Source: GCA-2731375 sp964507245
Lineage (GTDB): Bacteria; Pseudomonadota; Alphaproteobacteria; GCA-2731375
DNA: 5,624 nucleotides
Assembly (NCBI GenBank): GCA_964507245.1
Contig: CAZDQC010000179.1
Coordinates: forward strand, 1-5,624
Reading direction: 5' to 3'
The translations under genes and the position numbers were made by a program. Below are positions 1 to 5,624 of the stretch, piece after piece (the stretch's first letter is position 1; every line of letters starts with the position of its first letter). The notes under the pieces are model-generated. The model was not told where the DNA came from. It made no database searches and saw only the letters and a list, made by a program, of their open reading frames with translations.

Positions 1-1994
1 GGGATCGACGACACCCTTTCGAGGATCGCCATTTTGTCGTAGCCAGCGTTTGACCCGGTTTGGACCTGCATTGTAAGCGGCCAGAGCCAAAATGTAGGAG
101 CCGCGATATTTTTCGACCATTTGGCCCAGATAGGCGGAACCTAAACGCATGTTGTACCAGGTGTTGAATAATCGGTTTCGCCGGTAGGTGATACGCAGAC
201 TTTTGGCGATTTTGCGAGCCGTTTGTGGCAGCAATTGCATCAAGCCGCGCGCAGAGGCGGATGAAATTGCCCGTGGGTTAAATTCGCTCTCCTGACGGGC
301 TACGGCGTGGATTAGTGCTGGTTCGATCTCCATCGGCGGTAGCGCGGCGATGATGGGATAGCCCGTCCGTGCTAGGAACGTACCCTGACGAAGTGAAATT
401 TTCGCGGCTCGCACAGCCAGAGCCGGTTGTCCTAATTCGGCGCCTAGCCTAGCGACAAGCGTGCGTTCAGAAGGATTGTTCGCTATTTCCGCAAGATAGA
501 GCAAGAATGGGCGCAAGAGTTTTTCTTGCCCCAATTCAGCTAGCAAATGGCTTAGTTGGATGAGTTCACGTTTTTTAAAATTAACTATGGCGGCGGCAGT
601 TGGCGATGGTTCCCTAGGGATCAGCCAACTGCCGCTGTCCACTGTCACCTGTGAAGCTAATTGTCCATAATAGGTGGCTGGATGTTGGGCGGCAGCCTTG
701 TACCAAGCGGCCGCATCGTTGTGCCTGCCGAGCGCTGTGTTAGCTCTGCCGGCCCAATACGCTGCGCGCGCAAGGCTTACCGGATAGCGGACGTTTTGGT
801 ATAGTACTACGAAATGGTGCAAGGCTCGGTTTGCGTTTTTCAGATAGCGTAGGGCAATCCATCCAGATAGCCACTCAGCTTGAGCGAAGGGAATACCGCC
901 AGCCTGCTGCGCATGTTCTGCAGCCAAACGATAGGCTAGGTCAGCATTGCTTTTTCGAAGTGCTATGCGGGATTGAATATGTCGTTCCGTCCACCATTTT
1001 TCAGGTCTTGGGCCTAATTCCTGTCTGGGTTTTAGCAGTATCTCCTGCGCCCTTTGATCCAACCCTTTGCGCCGGCGCCAGCGCAGTCGTTCATAGGTCA
1101 GGCCGGTATTGCTTAGAAGAGCATAGGGAACGGCGGCGATTTTGCCGTCGACGCCTGGNNNNNNNNNNNNNNNNNNNNNNNNNNNNNNNNNNNNNNNNNN
1201 NNNNNNNNNNNNNNNNNNNNNNNNNNNNNNNNNNNNNNNNNNNNNNNNNNNNNNNNNNCGGTATTGCTTAGAAGAGCATAGGGAACGGCGGCGATTTTGC
1301 CGTCGACGCCTGGGGCCTGCACCATCAGGCTTTCTCGTGCCTCCGCTAATTTGCGATATCCCTTTGGGACCAAGGAATAAAGCCTGCGAGCGCTGTGGCG
1401 ATGCCCTAGCCAAAGGAGTTGATCCAAGCGCGCTAAATGATCCGCCTGTGTCAACGTTTGGTTGTGGTCTCGGTAAATTACCTTCGATTGTTGACTTGAA
1501 AATCTATTGTTTACCCAAGCATATTTGACCCAATTGTTACCTTCTTCTTTCAGACCTATTGCTAACATTGTCTCTGCTAGGCGAATTTGTCCTGGCCCGG
1601 TCAGAGGGTGGTGACGAGTAAACCAATCAAGCACAGTCTGATTACTGATATGGCTTAATCCCATCGCCTCTTCTGCCCGCCGGGTCAATATTTTGATTGA
1701 AGGCCAGTTAGGATTGGCATGCAAAAATGCGGCAATTTCAGAAAATTTAGATTGGTTGCGTGGTTTCAGGTAATGCGCCCAGTGTAGCGCTTTGGCGGGA
1801 AGGAGGTTCTGCGCTTTGCCCGCCCAACCAAGGGCGTTGGCCCACTTGTTGTTTTCGGCCGCCCTGAAAGCCTTTTTGTAGAGAGCCTGATCATGCCGTG
1901 AAAGCAGATTGCCCGCTGATACAATCGGATTTCCTGCGACGACAGATAGCGAGACGGCCAATATCAATAATTTAATTAGGGACTGAATTGACAT
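1..1994 (-). CDS. slt: Soluble lytic murein transglycosylase (Slt70-like), C-terminus outside window, interrupted by an assembly gap
   Basis: Periplasmic enzyme that cleaves the MurNAc-GlcNAc bond of peptidoglycan without water, forming 1,6-anhydroMurNAc ends. The ATG at 1994 opens a signal peptide (about residues 1-27, hydrophobic LLILAVSLSVVAG, plausible cut after VSA). Residues 1-227 come from 1314-1994. After removing the N run and one 55-base flank copy, the frame continues without a stop from 1158 to 1, giving at least 613 residues, close to the family size (E. coli Slt about 645). The middle is alpha-helical and rich in Ala and Leu, like the superhelical U/L domains of Slt70. The catalytic SLT domain begins near residue 500: ARQESEF with the likely catalytic Glu517, GLMQLLPQTA (532-541) and AAYNAGP (587-593). 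The gene is divergent from dapA. As deposited it looks frameshifted, but I judge it intact. The family is clear; the exact paralogue name is less certain. Confidence 0.9.
1104..1158. repeat. 55-bp duplicated contig end, left copy (assembly overlap)
   Basis: These 55 bases, beginning cggtattgcttag and ending gacgcctgg, match the right copy at 1259-1313 base for base. On the minus strand they encode slt residues from PGVDGKIAAVPYAL to SNT. In this copy the code runs on in frame into GLTYERLRW and the rest of the enzyme. The match stops exactly at the N run, as expected for two ends of a de Bruijn graph assembly overlapping by k=55, and not for a biological repeat. Confidence 0.93.
1159..1258. 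other. Assembly gap of exactly 100 N inside slt
   Basis: A run of exactly 100 unknown bases, the conventional length for a scaffold gap of unknown size. It is bounded on both sides by the same 55 bases, so the true gap is probably negative: the two contigs overlap. The inserted length does not preserve the slt reading frame (100 N plus 55 bases is 155, which is 2 modulo 3). Any automatic gene call through here will split slt or fill it with unknown residues. Confidence 0.97.
1259..1313. repeat. 55-bp duplicated contig end, right copy (assembly overlap)
   Basis: Identical to 1104-1158. On the minus strand this copy is reached first by the slt reading frame, directly after the residues MVQA, and it then runs into the N gap. 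Only one of the two copies should exist in the real genome. Joining position 1158 directly to 1314 restores the gene. Confidence 0.93.
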
Positions 1995-2047
1995 TCTCGC
2001 AGCTTGCCCCCGTACCGGGGAAATGGTTAAGTTTACCGTTCTAAAGA

Positions 2048-2070
2048 TAGAATGATACTTCCCTAGGAGA
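2048..2070 (+). promoter_or_regulatory. Candidate -10 element and Shine-Dalgarno of dapA
   Basis: The slt-dapA intergenic region is only 81 bases. TAGAAT at 2048-2053 matches five of six bases of the sigma-70 -10 consensus, but no convincing -35 lies 16-18 bases upstream. An alternative pair is TTTACC (2032-2037) with GATACT (2054-2059), spacer 16. The Shine-Dalgarno AGGAGA (2065-2070) sits five bases before the dapA ATG and is the firm part of this entry. The promoter assignment is inference. Confidence 0.4.
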
Positions 2071-2075
2071 GAAGC

Positions 2076-2951
2076 ATGTTCAAGGGCTCAATTGTCGCGC
2101 TAATTACGCCTTTCCGCGACGGTCAGGTAGATGAGGATGCGTTGCGCAAACTTGTTAATTGGCATGTTGAGCAAGGCACTGACGGCATCGTGCCTTGTGG
2201 CACGACGGGTGAAAGTCCGACGCTCTCCCACGATGAGCACAATCGAGTTGTGGATATCGTCGTCAAAGAAGTGTCTGGTCGAATTCCAGTGATTGCTGGC
2301 GCAGGTTCAAATAACACAGCCGAGGCTATTTCCCTGACGCAACACGCACAAGAAGCAGGCGCTGACGGCGTATTGCACGTGGCAGGTTATTATAACCGGC
2401 CGAATCAGGAAGGTTTATATCAACACTTCAAAGCGGTTCATGATGCTTCGGACCTACCCATTATCGTCTATAACATCCCGCCCCGCGCTATTGTTGACAT
2501 CCAGCCCGAAACTATGGCTCGCATGGCTAGTTTGCCGCGTATCGTTGGGGTTAAAGATGCTACAGGTGATGTTGCGCGGGTCAGCCGGGAACGGTTGTTG
2601 TTGGGCGATAGTTTTTGCCACCTTTCAGGCGAGGATGGCACTGCGTTAGCTTATAACGCCCAGGGAGGCGACGGTTGCATCTCGGTCTCAGCGAATGTGG
2701 CTCCTAAATTATGTGCCGAGTTTCAGAAGGCATGTGCTACGGGCAATTATGTTCAGGCACTGGGCATGCATGAAAAATTGATGCCACTGCATATCGCTCT
2801 TTTTCTTGAACCCAGCCCGGCAGGAACCAAATATGCCGCCTCTCTGCTTGGTTTATGCGAGGCGGAGGCTCGCCTCCCGGTGGTTCCGTTGACTAAAACT
2901 ACCGCCGAACGGGTTGAGTCCGCTTTGAAAGGCGTTGGGCTGCTCGACTGA
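2076..2951 (+). CDS. dapA: 4-hydroxy-tetrahydrodipicolinate synthase
   Basis: Cytoplasmic class I aldolase condensing pyruvate with L-aspartate-4-semialdehyde, the committed step of the diaminopimelate/lysine pathway. It has 291 residues, the usual length, forming a TIM barrel. By alignment from memory with the E. coli enzyme, the Schiff-base lysine is Lys160 in IVGVKDATGD. The proton-relay residues are Thr43 (in CGTTGES), Tyr106 (in GYYNRP, from the partner subunit) and Tyr132 (in VYNIPPR). Arg137 binds the substrate carboxylate. The strand before YYNRP reads HVAG instead of the commoner VVTP; I recall this in some Rhodospirillales-type enzymes. A good Shine-Dalgarno, AGGAGA, lies five bases before the ATG. 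It is followed by smpB 18 bases downstream, probably on one transcript, and is divergent from slt. N-acetylneuraminate lyases share the fold, but overall similarity and context favour DapA. Confidence 0.97.
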   Translation: MFKGSIVALITPFRDGQVDEDALRKLVNWHVEQGTDGIVPCGTTGESPTLSHDEHNRVVDIVVKEVSGRIPVIAGAGSNNTAEAISLTQHAQEAGADGVLHVAGYYNRPNQEGLYQHFKAVHDASDLPIIVYNIPPRAIVDIQPETMARMASLPRIVGVKDATGDVARVSRERLLLGDSFCHLSGEDGTALAYNAQGGDGCISVSANVAPKLCAEFQKACATGNYVQALGMHEKLMPLHIALFLEPSPAGTKYAASLLGLCEAEARLPVVPLTKTTAERVESALKGVGLLD

Positions 2952-2969
2952 TTGGGCGGTGGCTTGGCC

Positions 2970-3422
2970 ATGACCCGAGCGATTGCCGAAAACAGAAAGG
3001 CCCGCCACAACTATTTTATTGGTGATACGTTAGAGGCGGGCCTTATCTTAACCGGAACGGAGGTAAAATCGCTTCGCTCGGGCCAGGCCAGTATTGCAGA
3101 GGCTTATGCTGGCGAGAAAGACGGCAGTTTGCATTTGCTCAACGCCCATATTCCTGAATACAAGGGTGGAAACCGCTTTAATCACGATCCTCTGCGTCCG
3201 CGTCCCTTGTTATTGCACAAGAAGGAAATCACCCGCCTGACAAACGCCATTTCCCGTTCTGGCGTGACTGTCGTGCCATTAAAGCTATATTTCAACGAAC
3301 GTGGTATCGCGAAATGTTTATTAGGAATAGCTAAGGGCAAAAAACAGCATGACAAAAGAGCCACGGCGAAGGACCGTGATTGGAAGCGGGACCAAGCCCG
3401 CCTAATGCGGGATCGGGGCTAA
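2970..3422 (+). CDS. smpB: SsrA (tmRNA)-binding protein SmpB
   Basis: Small RNA-binding protein that delivers tmRNA to stalled ribosomes in trans-translation, its C-terminal tail probing the empty mRNA channel. The predicted 150 residues fit the family. Visible hallmarks are AENRKARHNYFI near the N-terminus, TGTEVKSLRSGQ, LLNAHIPEY, the VVPLKLYFNERGIAK strand, and the basic tail GKKQHDKRATAKDRDWKRD. I chose the ATG at 2970 and not the in-frame TTG at 2952: homologues start close to the AENRKA motif, and GGTGG (2958-2962) gives a Shine-Dalgarno seven bases before this ATG. The TTG start would abut the dapA stop and add MGGGLA. It lies 18 bases after dapA, so probably co-transcribed with it. 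No tmRNA gene is visible in the window. Confidence 0.96.
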   Translation: MTRAIAENRKARHNYFIGDTLEAGLILTGTEVKSLRSGQASIAEAYAGEKDGSLHLLNAHIPEYKGGNRFNHDPLRPRPLLLHKKEITRLTNAISRSGVTVVPLKLYFNERGIAKCLLGIAKGKKQHDKRATAKDRDWKRDQARLMRDRG

Positions 3423-3424
3423 CG

Positions 3425-3449
3425 AATCCAGCGGAGGGCGGCTGGGATT
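3425..3449. terminator. Bulged hairpin between convergent smpB and udg, possible bidirectional terminator
   Basis: AATCCAGC (3425-3432) can pair with GCTGGGATT (3441-3449), forming eight base pairs with a single bulged G and an eight-base loop. It lies in the 41-base gap where smpB (plus) and the uracil-DNA glycosylase gene (minus) converge, the right place for a terminator serving both strands. Neither strand has a clear run of T after the stem, so it is at best a weak intrinsic terminator. Confidence 0.4.
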
Positions 3450-3463
3450 AAGGCGGCACAAAG

Positions 3464-4117
3464 TTAGTTGCTGGTGTTCAAATCAGTCCGGATCATACTG
3501 AGCACGTCGTTGAACATTTTTGGCGTTAGGCGGCCTGTATTAGTGTTATAGCGGGAGCAGTGATAGCTATCATATAAGGTTTGATTTTGGCTCACAATAT
3601 GCTTCGCGCAGTGGGCGAAGGGATAGCTGGCCCGGCGTAGTTCCAGTGTGCTTAGCAAGCTGTCATGGGAAATTCGTCCTAGGGCCAAGATGGCTTGTGG
3701 CCTAAATTTACCAGCCAATTCCGCAATCAGAAATTGACGGCAGGTTTTGATTTCCGCTCCGATTGGTTTGTTTTGGGGCGGTACACACCTGACTGCGTTA
3801 GTTATCCGGCAGTTCACAAGTTCCAGGCCATCATCAGCCCTGCGGTCATAAACGCCCTTGGAAAATCCATAGGCTGCTAACGTTTGGTATAAAAGATCGC
3901 CGGCGTAATCGCCGGTAAAGGGACGTGCTGTGCGGTTGGCGCCAGTAGCGCCTGGTGCTAGCCCAACGATTAGAAGTCGCGCATCACGGGGGCCAAACGA
4001 TGGCACTGCGCCGTTGAACCAATCCGGCTTTTTGGTGCGTAATTCCTGCCGGTAATCAACTAGCCTGGGACAGAGATCGCAATCAGCGGGTGGGTCGGTG
4101 GCTGTAGCCTGCTGCAT
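3464..4117 (-). CDS. Family 5 (UDGb-type) uracil-DNA glycosylase, 4Fe-4S
   Basis: Base-excision repair enzyme that removes uracil, and in characterised family 5 members other deaminated bases, from DNA. It has 217 residues. Likely iron-sulfur ligands are Cys13 and Cys16 (CDLCPRL), Cys111 (RCVPPQNKP) and Cys126 (KTCRQFL). Motif 1 is GLAPGATGANRTARPFTGD (52-70); it lacks the Asp/Asn water-activating residue of families 1 and 2, as expected for UDGb. Asp70 at its end may be functional, as proposed for the Thermus enzyme. Motif 2 is SYHCSRYNTNTGRL (184-197), where the textbook form is HPS. The long NTNTGRLT segment and the GANRT motif favour family 5 over family 4. The ATG overlaps the stop of the upstream NYN gene (TAATG), with a GAGGG at 4134-4130 as a distant Shine-Dalgarno, suggesting translational coupling. 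Confidence 0.92.
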   Translation of the reverse strand: MQQATATDPPADCDLCPRLVDYRQELRTKKPDWFNGAVPSFGPRDARLLIVGLAPGATGANRTARPFTGDYAGDLLYQTLAAYGFSKGVYDRRADDGLELVNCRITNAVRCVPPQNKPIGAEIKTCRQFLIAELAGKFRPQAILALGRISHDSLLSTLELRRASYPFAHCAKHIVSQNQTLYDSYHCSRYNTNTGRLTPKMFNDVLSMIRTDLNTSN

Positions 4118-4800
4118 TAGGCTCGTTGACCCTCGTCGCCAAAATTCTCAGTAAATTCGTCTTCATCGTTATAGTCGTCAAAGCCGTCGTCTTCATAAAA
4201 TTCAACTTGCGGTGTATCTGTCGGTGTTGTGACGTCACCAACTGACATGCCAACATCTGCATGTGGCTGGTTGATACTGCCTCGAGAAATTTTGGACCTC
4301 AATTCCTCCAACTCAAGGAATTCGTCTGCTTGCCGGCGTAATTCGTCCGCTGCCATGGAAGGCGAGGACCGTACGGTTGAAACAATACTCACGCGTTTAC
4401 CCTGTCGCTGCACGGCCTCCACCAAACGGCGAAAATCACCGTCGCCCGAAAATATGTAAAGGTGATCAAGACTTTGGGCCATTTCCAGGACATCGACTGC
4501 CAGTTCGATGTCCATATTGCCCTTAATTTTTCGCCGCCCGCTAGCATCAGTGAATTCTTTGGTTGGTTTAGTGACCATGGTGTAGCCGTTATAGTCCAGC
4601 CAATCGACCAGAGGTCGGATTGGAGAATACTCCTGATCTTCAATTAGTGCGGTGTAATATAAGGCTCGAACAAGATAACCTCGTTTCTTAAAAAAATTTA
4701 ATAATTTCCTGTAATCAATATCAAATCCCAACGATCTGGCGGCTGCGTAAAGGTTTGATCCGTCAATGAAGAGGGCAATACGTTCTATATGTTGGTTCAT
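4117..4800 (-). CDS. NYN domain (LabA/DUF88-like) predicted nuclease
   Basis: Member of the NYN family (PIN-like fold), predicted metal-dependent RNases; the substrate here is unknown. In 227 residues the NYN domain covers about 5-145. Acidic residues expected to hold the metal are all present: Asp13 (ALFIDGSNLY), Asp97 (KGNMDIELAVD, with Asp103) and Asp120/Asp122 (FSGDGDF). A charged helical stretch (about 150-172, ADELRRQADEFLELEELRSK) follows. The tail is low-complexity and strongly acidic (200-224, EFYEDDGFDDYNDEDEF). AGGA at 4811-4808, seven bases before the ATG, is a good Shine-Dalgarno. It is the first gene of a two-gene minus-strand unit, overlapping the glycosylase gene by one base, and it is divergent from folK. 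The family is well supported; the biological role is not known to me, and a link with DNA repair would be inferred from position only. Confidence 0.92.
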   Translation of the reverse strand: MNQHIERIALFIDGSNLYAAARSLGFDIDYRKLLNFFKKRGYLVRALYYTALIEDQEYSPIRPLVDWLDYNGYTMVTKPTKEFTDASGRRKIKGNMDIELAVDVLEMAQSLDHLYIFSGDGDFRRLVEAVQRQGKRVSIVSTVRSSPSMAADELRRQADEFLELEELRSKISRGSINQPHADVGMSVGDVTTPTDTPQVEFYEDDGFDDYNDEDEFTENFGDEGQRA

Positions 4801-4836
4801 TTTGAATTCCTGAGCGAGTAGGTACTGAAAGAGAAT

Positions 4837-4866
4837 TTGATAATATGAATTCTAGTTTTCTATATA
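4837..4866 (+). promoter_or_regulatory. Candidate sigma-70 promoter for folK in the divergent NYN-folK region
   Basis: TTGATA (4837-4842) matches the -35 consensus at five of six positions and is followed after 18 bases by TATATA (4861-4866), four of six for -10. The segment is the most AT-rich part of the 148-base intergenic region. If used, it leaves a leader of roughly 75 bases before folK. On the opposite strand TATTAT (4845-4840) could be a -10 for the NYN gene, but I see no matching -35. This is inference from sequence only. Confidence 0.4.
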
Positions 4867-4931
4867 GTTCTTCTACACGGAATTTGGCCCCGGTAACAAC
4901 CTTGTTCAAGTCGATGCGGCATATTTCATTG

Positions 4932-4938
4932 AAGGAGG
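4932..4938 (+). promoter_or_regulatory. Strong Shine-Dalgarno fixing the folK start
   Basis: AAGGAGG, a full complement to the 16S rRNA tail, lies ten bases before the ATG at 4949. It is the strongest ribosome binding site in the window, and it supports this ATG, which also matches where HPPK proteins begin (MILVGLGGNL). Confidence 0.8.
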
Positions 4939-4948
4939 GACCTGTTTT

Positions 4949-5452
4949 ATGATTCTAGTCGGCTTGGGCGGCAATTTAGAATCTGCCAAATTAGGCTCGC
5001 CTAAAGAGGTCATGAAGACCGCTCTATATAAATTGACCTACGCGGGTCTGCGGATATTGGATCAATCCCCATGGTATCGTACGGCACCAGTTCCGGCTTC
5101 GGTGCAGCCATGGTTCATAAACGGCGTTGCGCGGGTGGAAACTGCTCTGGCACCATTAGCATTGTTGGCCTTACTGCATCGTGTTGAAGCGGACATGGGG
5201 CGTCGGCGTGCAGCACGTTGGTCAGCGCGTATTATAGACCTGGATCTATTGAGCTATAAAGACATCGTAATTTCAGGAAAGCCAGAAAATCAACTGGTGT
5301 TGCCGCACCCCCGATTAGCAGAACGCGCCTTTGTTTTGGCGCCTCTGGTCGATCTGGCGCCGGAATGGCGGCATCCGGTCACAGGCCATTTGGCAGGGTG
5401 CTTGCTGGCCCAGCTGCCGCCTGGACAGGTTTTGGAAAGATTGCCTGAGTAA
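4949..5452 (+). CDS. folK: 2-amino-4-hydroxy-6-hydroxymethyldihydropteridine pyrophosphokinase (HPPK)
   Basis: Cytoplasmic folate-pathway enzyme that transfers pyrophosphate from ATP to 6-hydroxymethyl-7,8-dihydropterin, making the substrate for dihydropteroate synthase. The 167 residues match a single-domain HPPK. The N-terminal strand and pterin site read LVGLGGNL. YRTAPVPASVQPWFINGV (43-60) is the usual loop and helix. GRRRAARWSARIIDLDLL (84-101) holds the ATP-binding arginines and the two magnesium-binding aspartates, Asp97 and Asp99. LPHPRLAERAFVLAPL (118-133) is the C-terminal signature. It is not fused to folB or folP. No other folate genes are in view; it is followed after 118 bases by rpoZ on the same strand. 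Confidence 0.96.
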   Translation: MILVGLGGNLESAKLGSPKEVMKTALYKLTYAGLRILDQSPWYRTAPVPASVQPWFINGVARVETALAPLALLALLHRVEADMGRRRAARWSARIIDLDLLSYKDIVISGKPENQLVLPHPRLAERAFVLAPLVDLAPEWRHPVTGHLAGCLLAQLPPGQVLERLPE

Positions 5453-5500
5453 TTCCTCAGAAGGCATTTGCACAATTGGAGAATGTGCTTTACATGGTGC

Positions 5501-5560
5501 TTGAAATTCTGGTCGCTGCCGACTATTTATGACTGCTGTCCAAATTTTCTTAGATGGAGA
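5501..5560 (+). promoter_or_regulatory. Possible promoter and Shine-Dalgarno of rpoZ
   Basis: The 118-base space between folK and rpoZ is long enough for a separate promoter. TTGAAA (5501-5506), five of six for -35, is followed after 17 bases by TATTTA (5524-5529), a poor -10 matching only its first three bases. TTTACA (5489-5494) is another -35-like hexamer without a partner. GGAGA (5556-5560), ten bases before the ATG, is the likely ribosome binding site and is the better-supported part. Confidence 0.3.
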
Positions 5561-5570
5561 GTTAACGGCC

Positions 5571-5624
5571 ATGTCTCGTGTTACCGTTGAAGACTGTATT
5601 GAAAAGGTGCAAAACCTATTTGAT
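5571..5624 (+). CDS. rpoZ: DNA-directed RNA polymerase omega subunit, N-terminal 18 codons only
   Basis: The window ends 18 codons into this gene. The peptide MSRVTVEDCIEKVQNLFD closely resembles the conserved start of omega (typically MARVTVEDC followed by a short helix and NRF). Omega binds the beta-prime subunit and helps RNA polymerase assembly, and in many proteobacteria contributes to the ppGpp site. Its position after folK fits alphaproteobacterial gene order, in which the ppGpp synthase/hydrolase gene (rsh/spoT) usually follows. The conserved Arg of NRF is Leu here (NLF), a small deviation. The identification is firm despite the short length. Confidence 0.93.
   Translation, partial: MSRVTVEDCIEKVQNLFD

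Noticed and set aside
1104..1313. A pair of 55-base direct repeats, as might mark an attachment site, transposon duplication or CRISPR fragment
   Set aside because: Both copies end exactly at a 100-N gap, and removing one copy plus the gap restores a full-length enzyme. An assembly overlap explains everything.
831..1528. Plus-strand open frames opposite slt, running into or through the N gap
   Set aside because: They are antisense to clear slt coding sequence, include unknown residues, and show no recognisable domain.
1..1994. slt as a frameshifted pseudogene
   Set aside because: The only disruption is the artificial gap. All 227 codons before it and 386 codons after it are open, and the SLT catalytic motifs are intact.
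2007..2020. cccc...gggg inverted repeat upstream of slt as an operator or hairpin
   Set aside because: Only four pairs form around a six-base loop and the centre is not symmetric, so it is within chance.
2952..2969. TTG start for smpB directly after the dapA stop
   Set aside because: It would add six residues (MGGGLA) absent from typical SmpB; the ATG at 2970 has a suitable Shine-Dalgarno and the usual N-terminus.
2123..3364. Several short open frames in other frames of dapA and smpB
   Set aside because: They lie entirely or mostly inside confidently identified genes and encode no recognisable protein.
4804..4852. Two GAATTC palindromes in the NYN-folK region as a repeated operator
   Set aside because: A six-base palindrome found twice in an AT-rich stretch, with unlike flanks, is not enough to suggest a binding site.
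5470..5491. Hairpin GCACA/TGTGC followed by TTT after folK as a terminator
   Set aside because: The stem has only five pairs with a nine-base loop and the T run is three bases, too weak to call.

Overview
The window reads as an ordinary stretch of core chromosome from an alphaproteobacterium. The evidence is gene content and order: a soluble lytic transglycosylase gene facing away from dapA-smpB, then a family 5 uracil-DNA glycosylase gene and an NYN (LabA-like) gene on the opposite strand, then folK and rpoZ. From memory this is a recurring neighbourhood in alphaproteobacteria, with rsh/spoT usually following rpoZ. DapA has HVAGYYNRP where the more usual form is VTPYYNRP, and base composition looks balanced by eye. 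Together these lean towards Rhodospirillales-like lineages, but I hold that placement loosely. I see no mobile elements, phage genes, CRISPR arrays, tRNAs or rRNAs.

Layout. Positions 1-1994, minus strand: a soluble lytic murein transglycosylase, with its C-terminus cut off by the window edge. It is interrupted by a gap of exactly 100 N (1159-1258) whose two flanks are the same 55 bases (1104-1158 and 1259-1313). If the gap and one 55-base copy are removed, the gene reads without interruption, so the break is an assembly artefact and not a pseudogene. Positions 2076-2951 and 2970-3422, plus strand: dapA and smpB, 18 bases apart. Positions 3464-4117 and 4117-4800, minus strand: the uracil-DNA glycosylase gene and, upstream of it, the NYN gene, joined by a TAATG stop/start overlap. 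The two strands converge at a small bulged hairpin (3425-3449). Positions 4949-5452 and 5571 to the window end, plus strand: folK and the first 18 codons of rpoZ.

How the genes relate. DapA makes the precursor of lysine and of meso-diaminopimelate, a peptidoglycan building block, while the divergent Slt trims peptidoglycan, so the pair touches both ends of wall turnover. SmpB serves tmRNA rescue of stalled ribosomes. UdgB removes deaminated bases from DNA, and the NYN protein is a probable metal-dependent nuclease of unknown target. FolK makes folate precursors and RpoZ is the omega subunit of RNA polymerase. No new system stands out. The points most worth checking are the false gap in slt, the coupled NYN-UdgB pair, and the lineage-type motif variants in UdgB.
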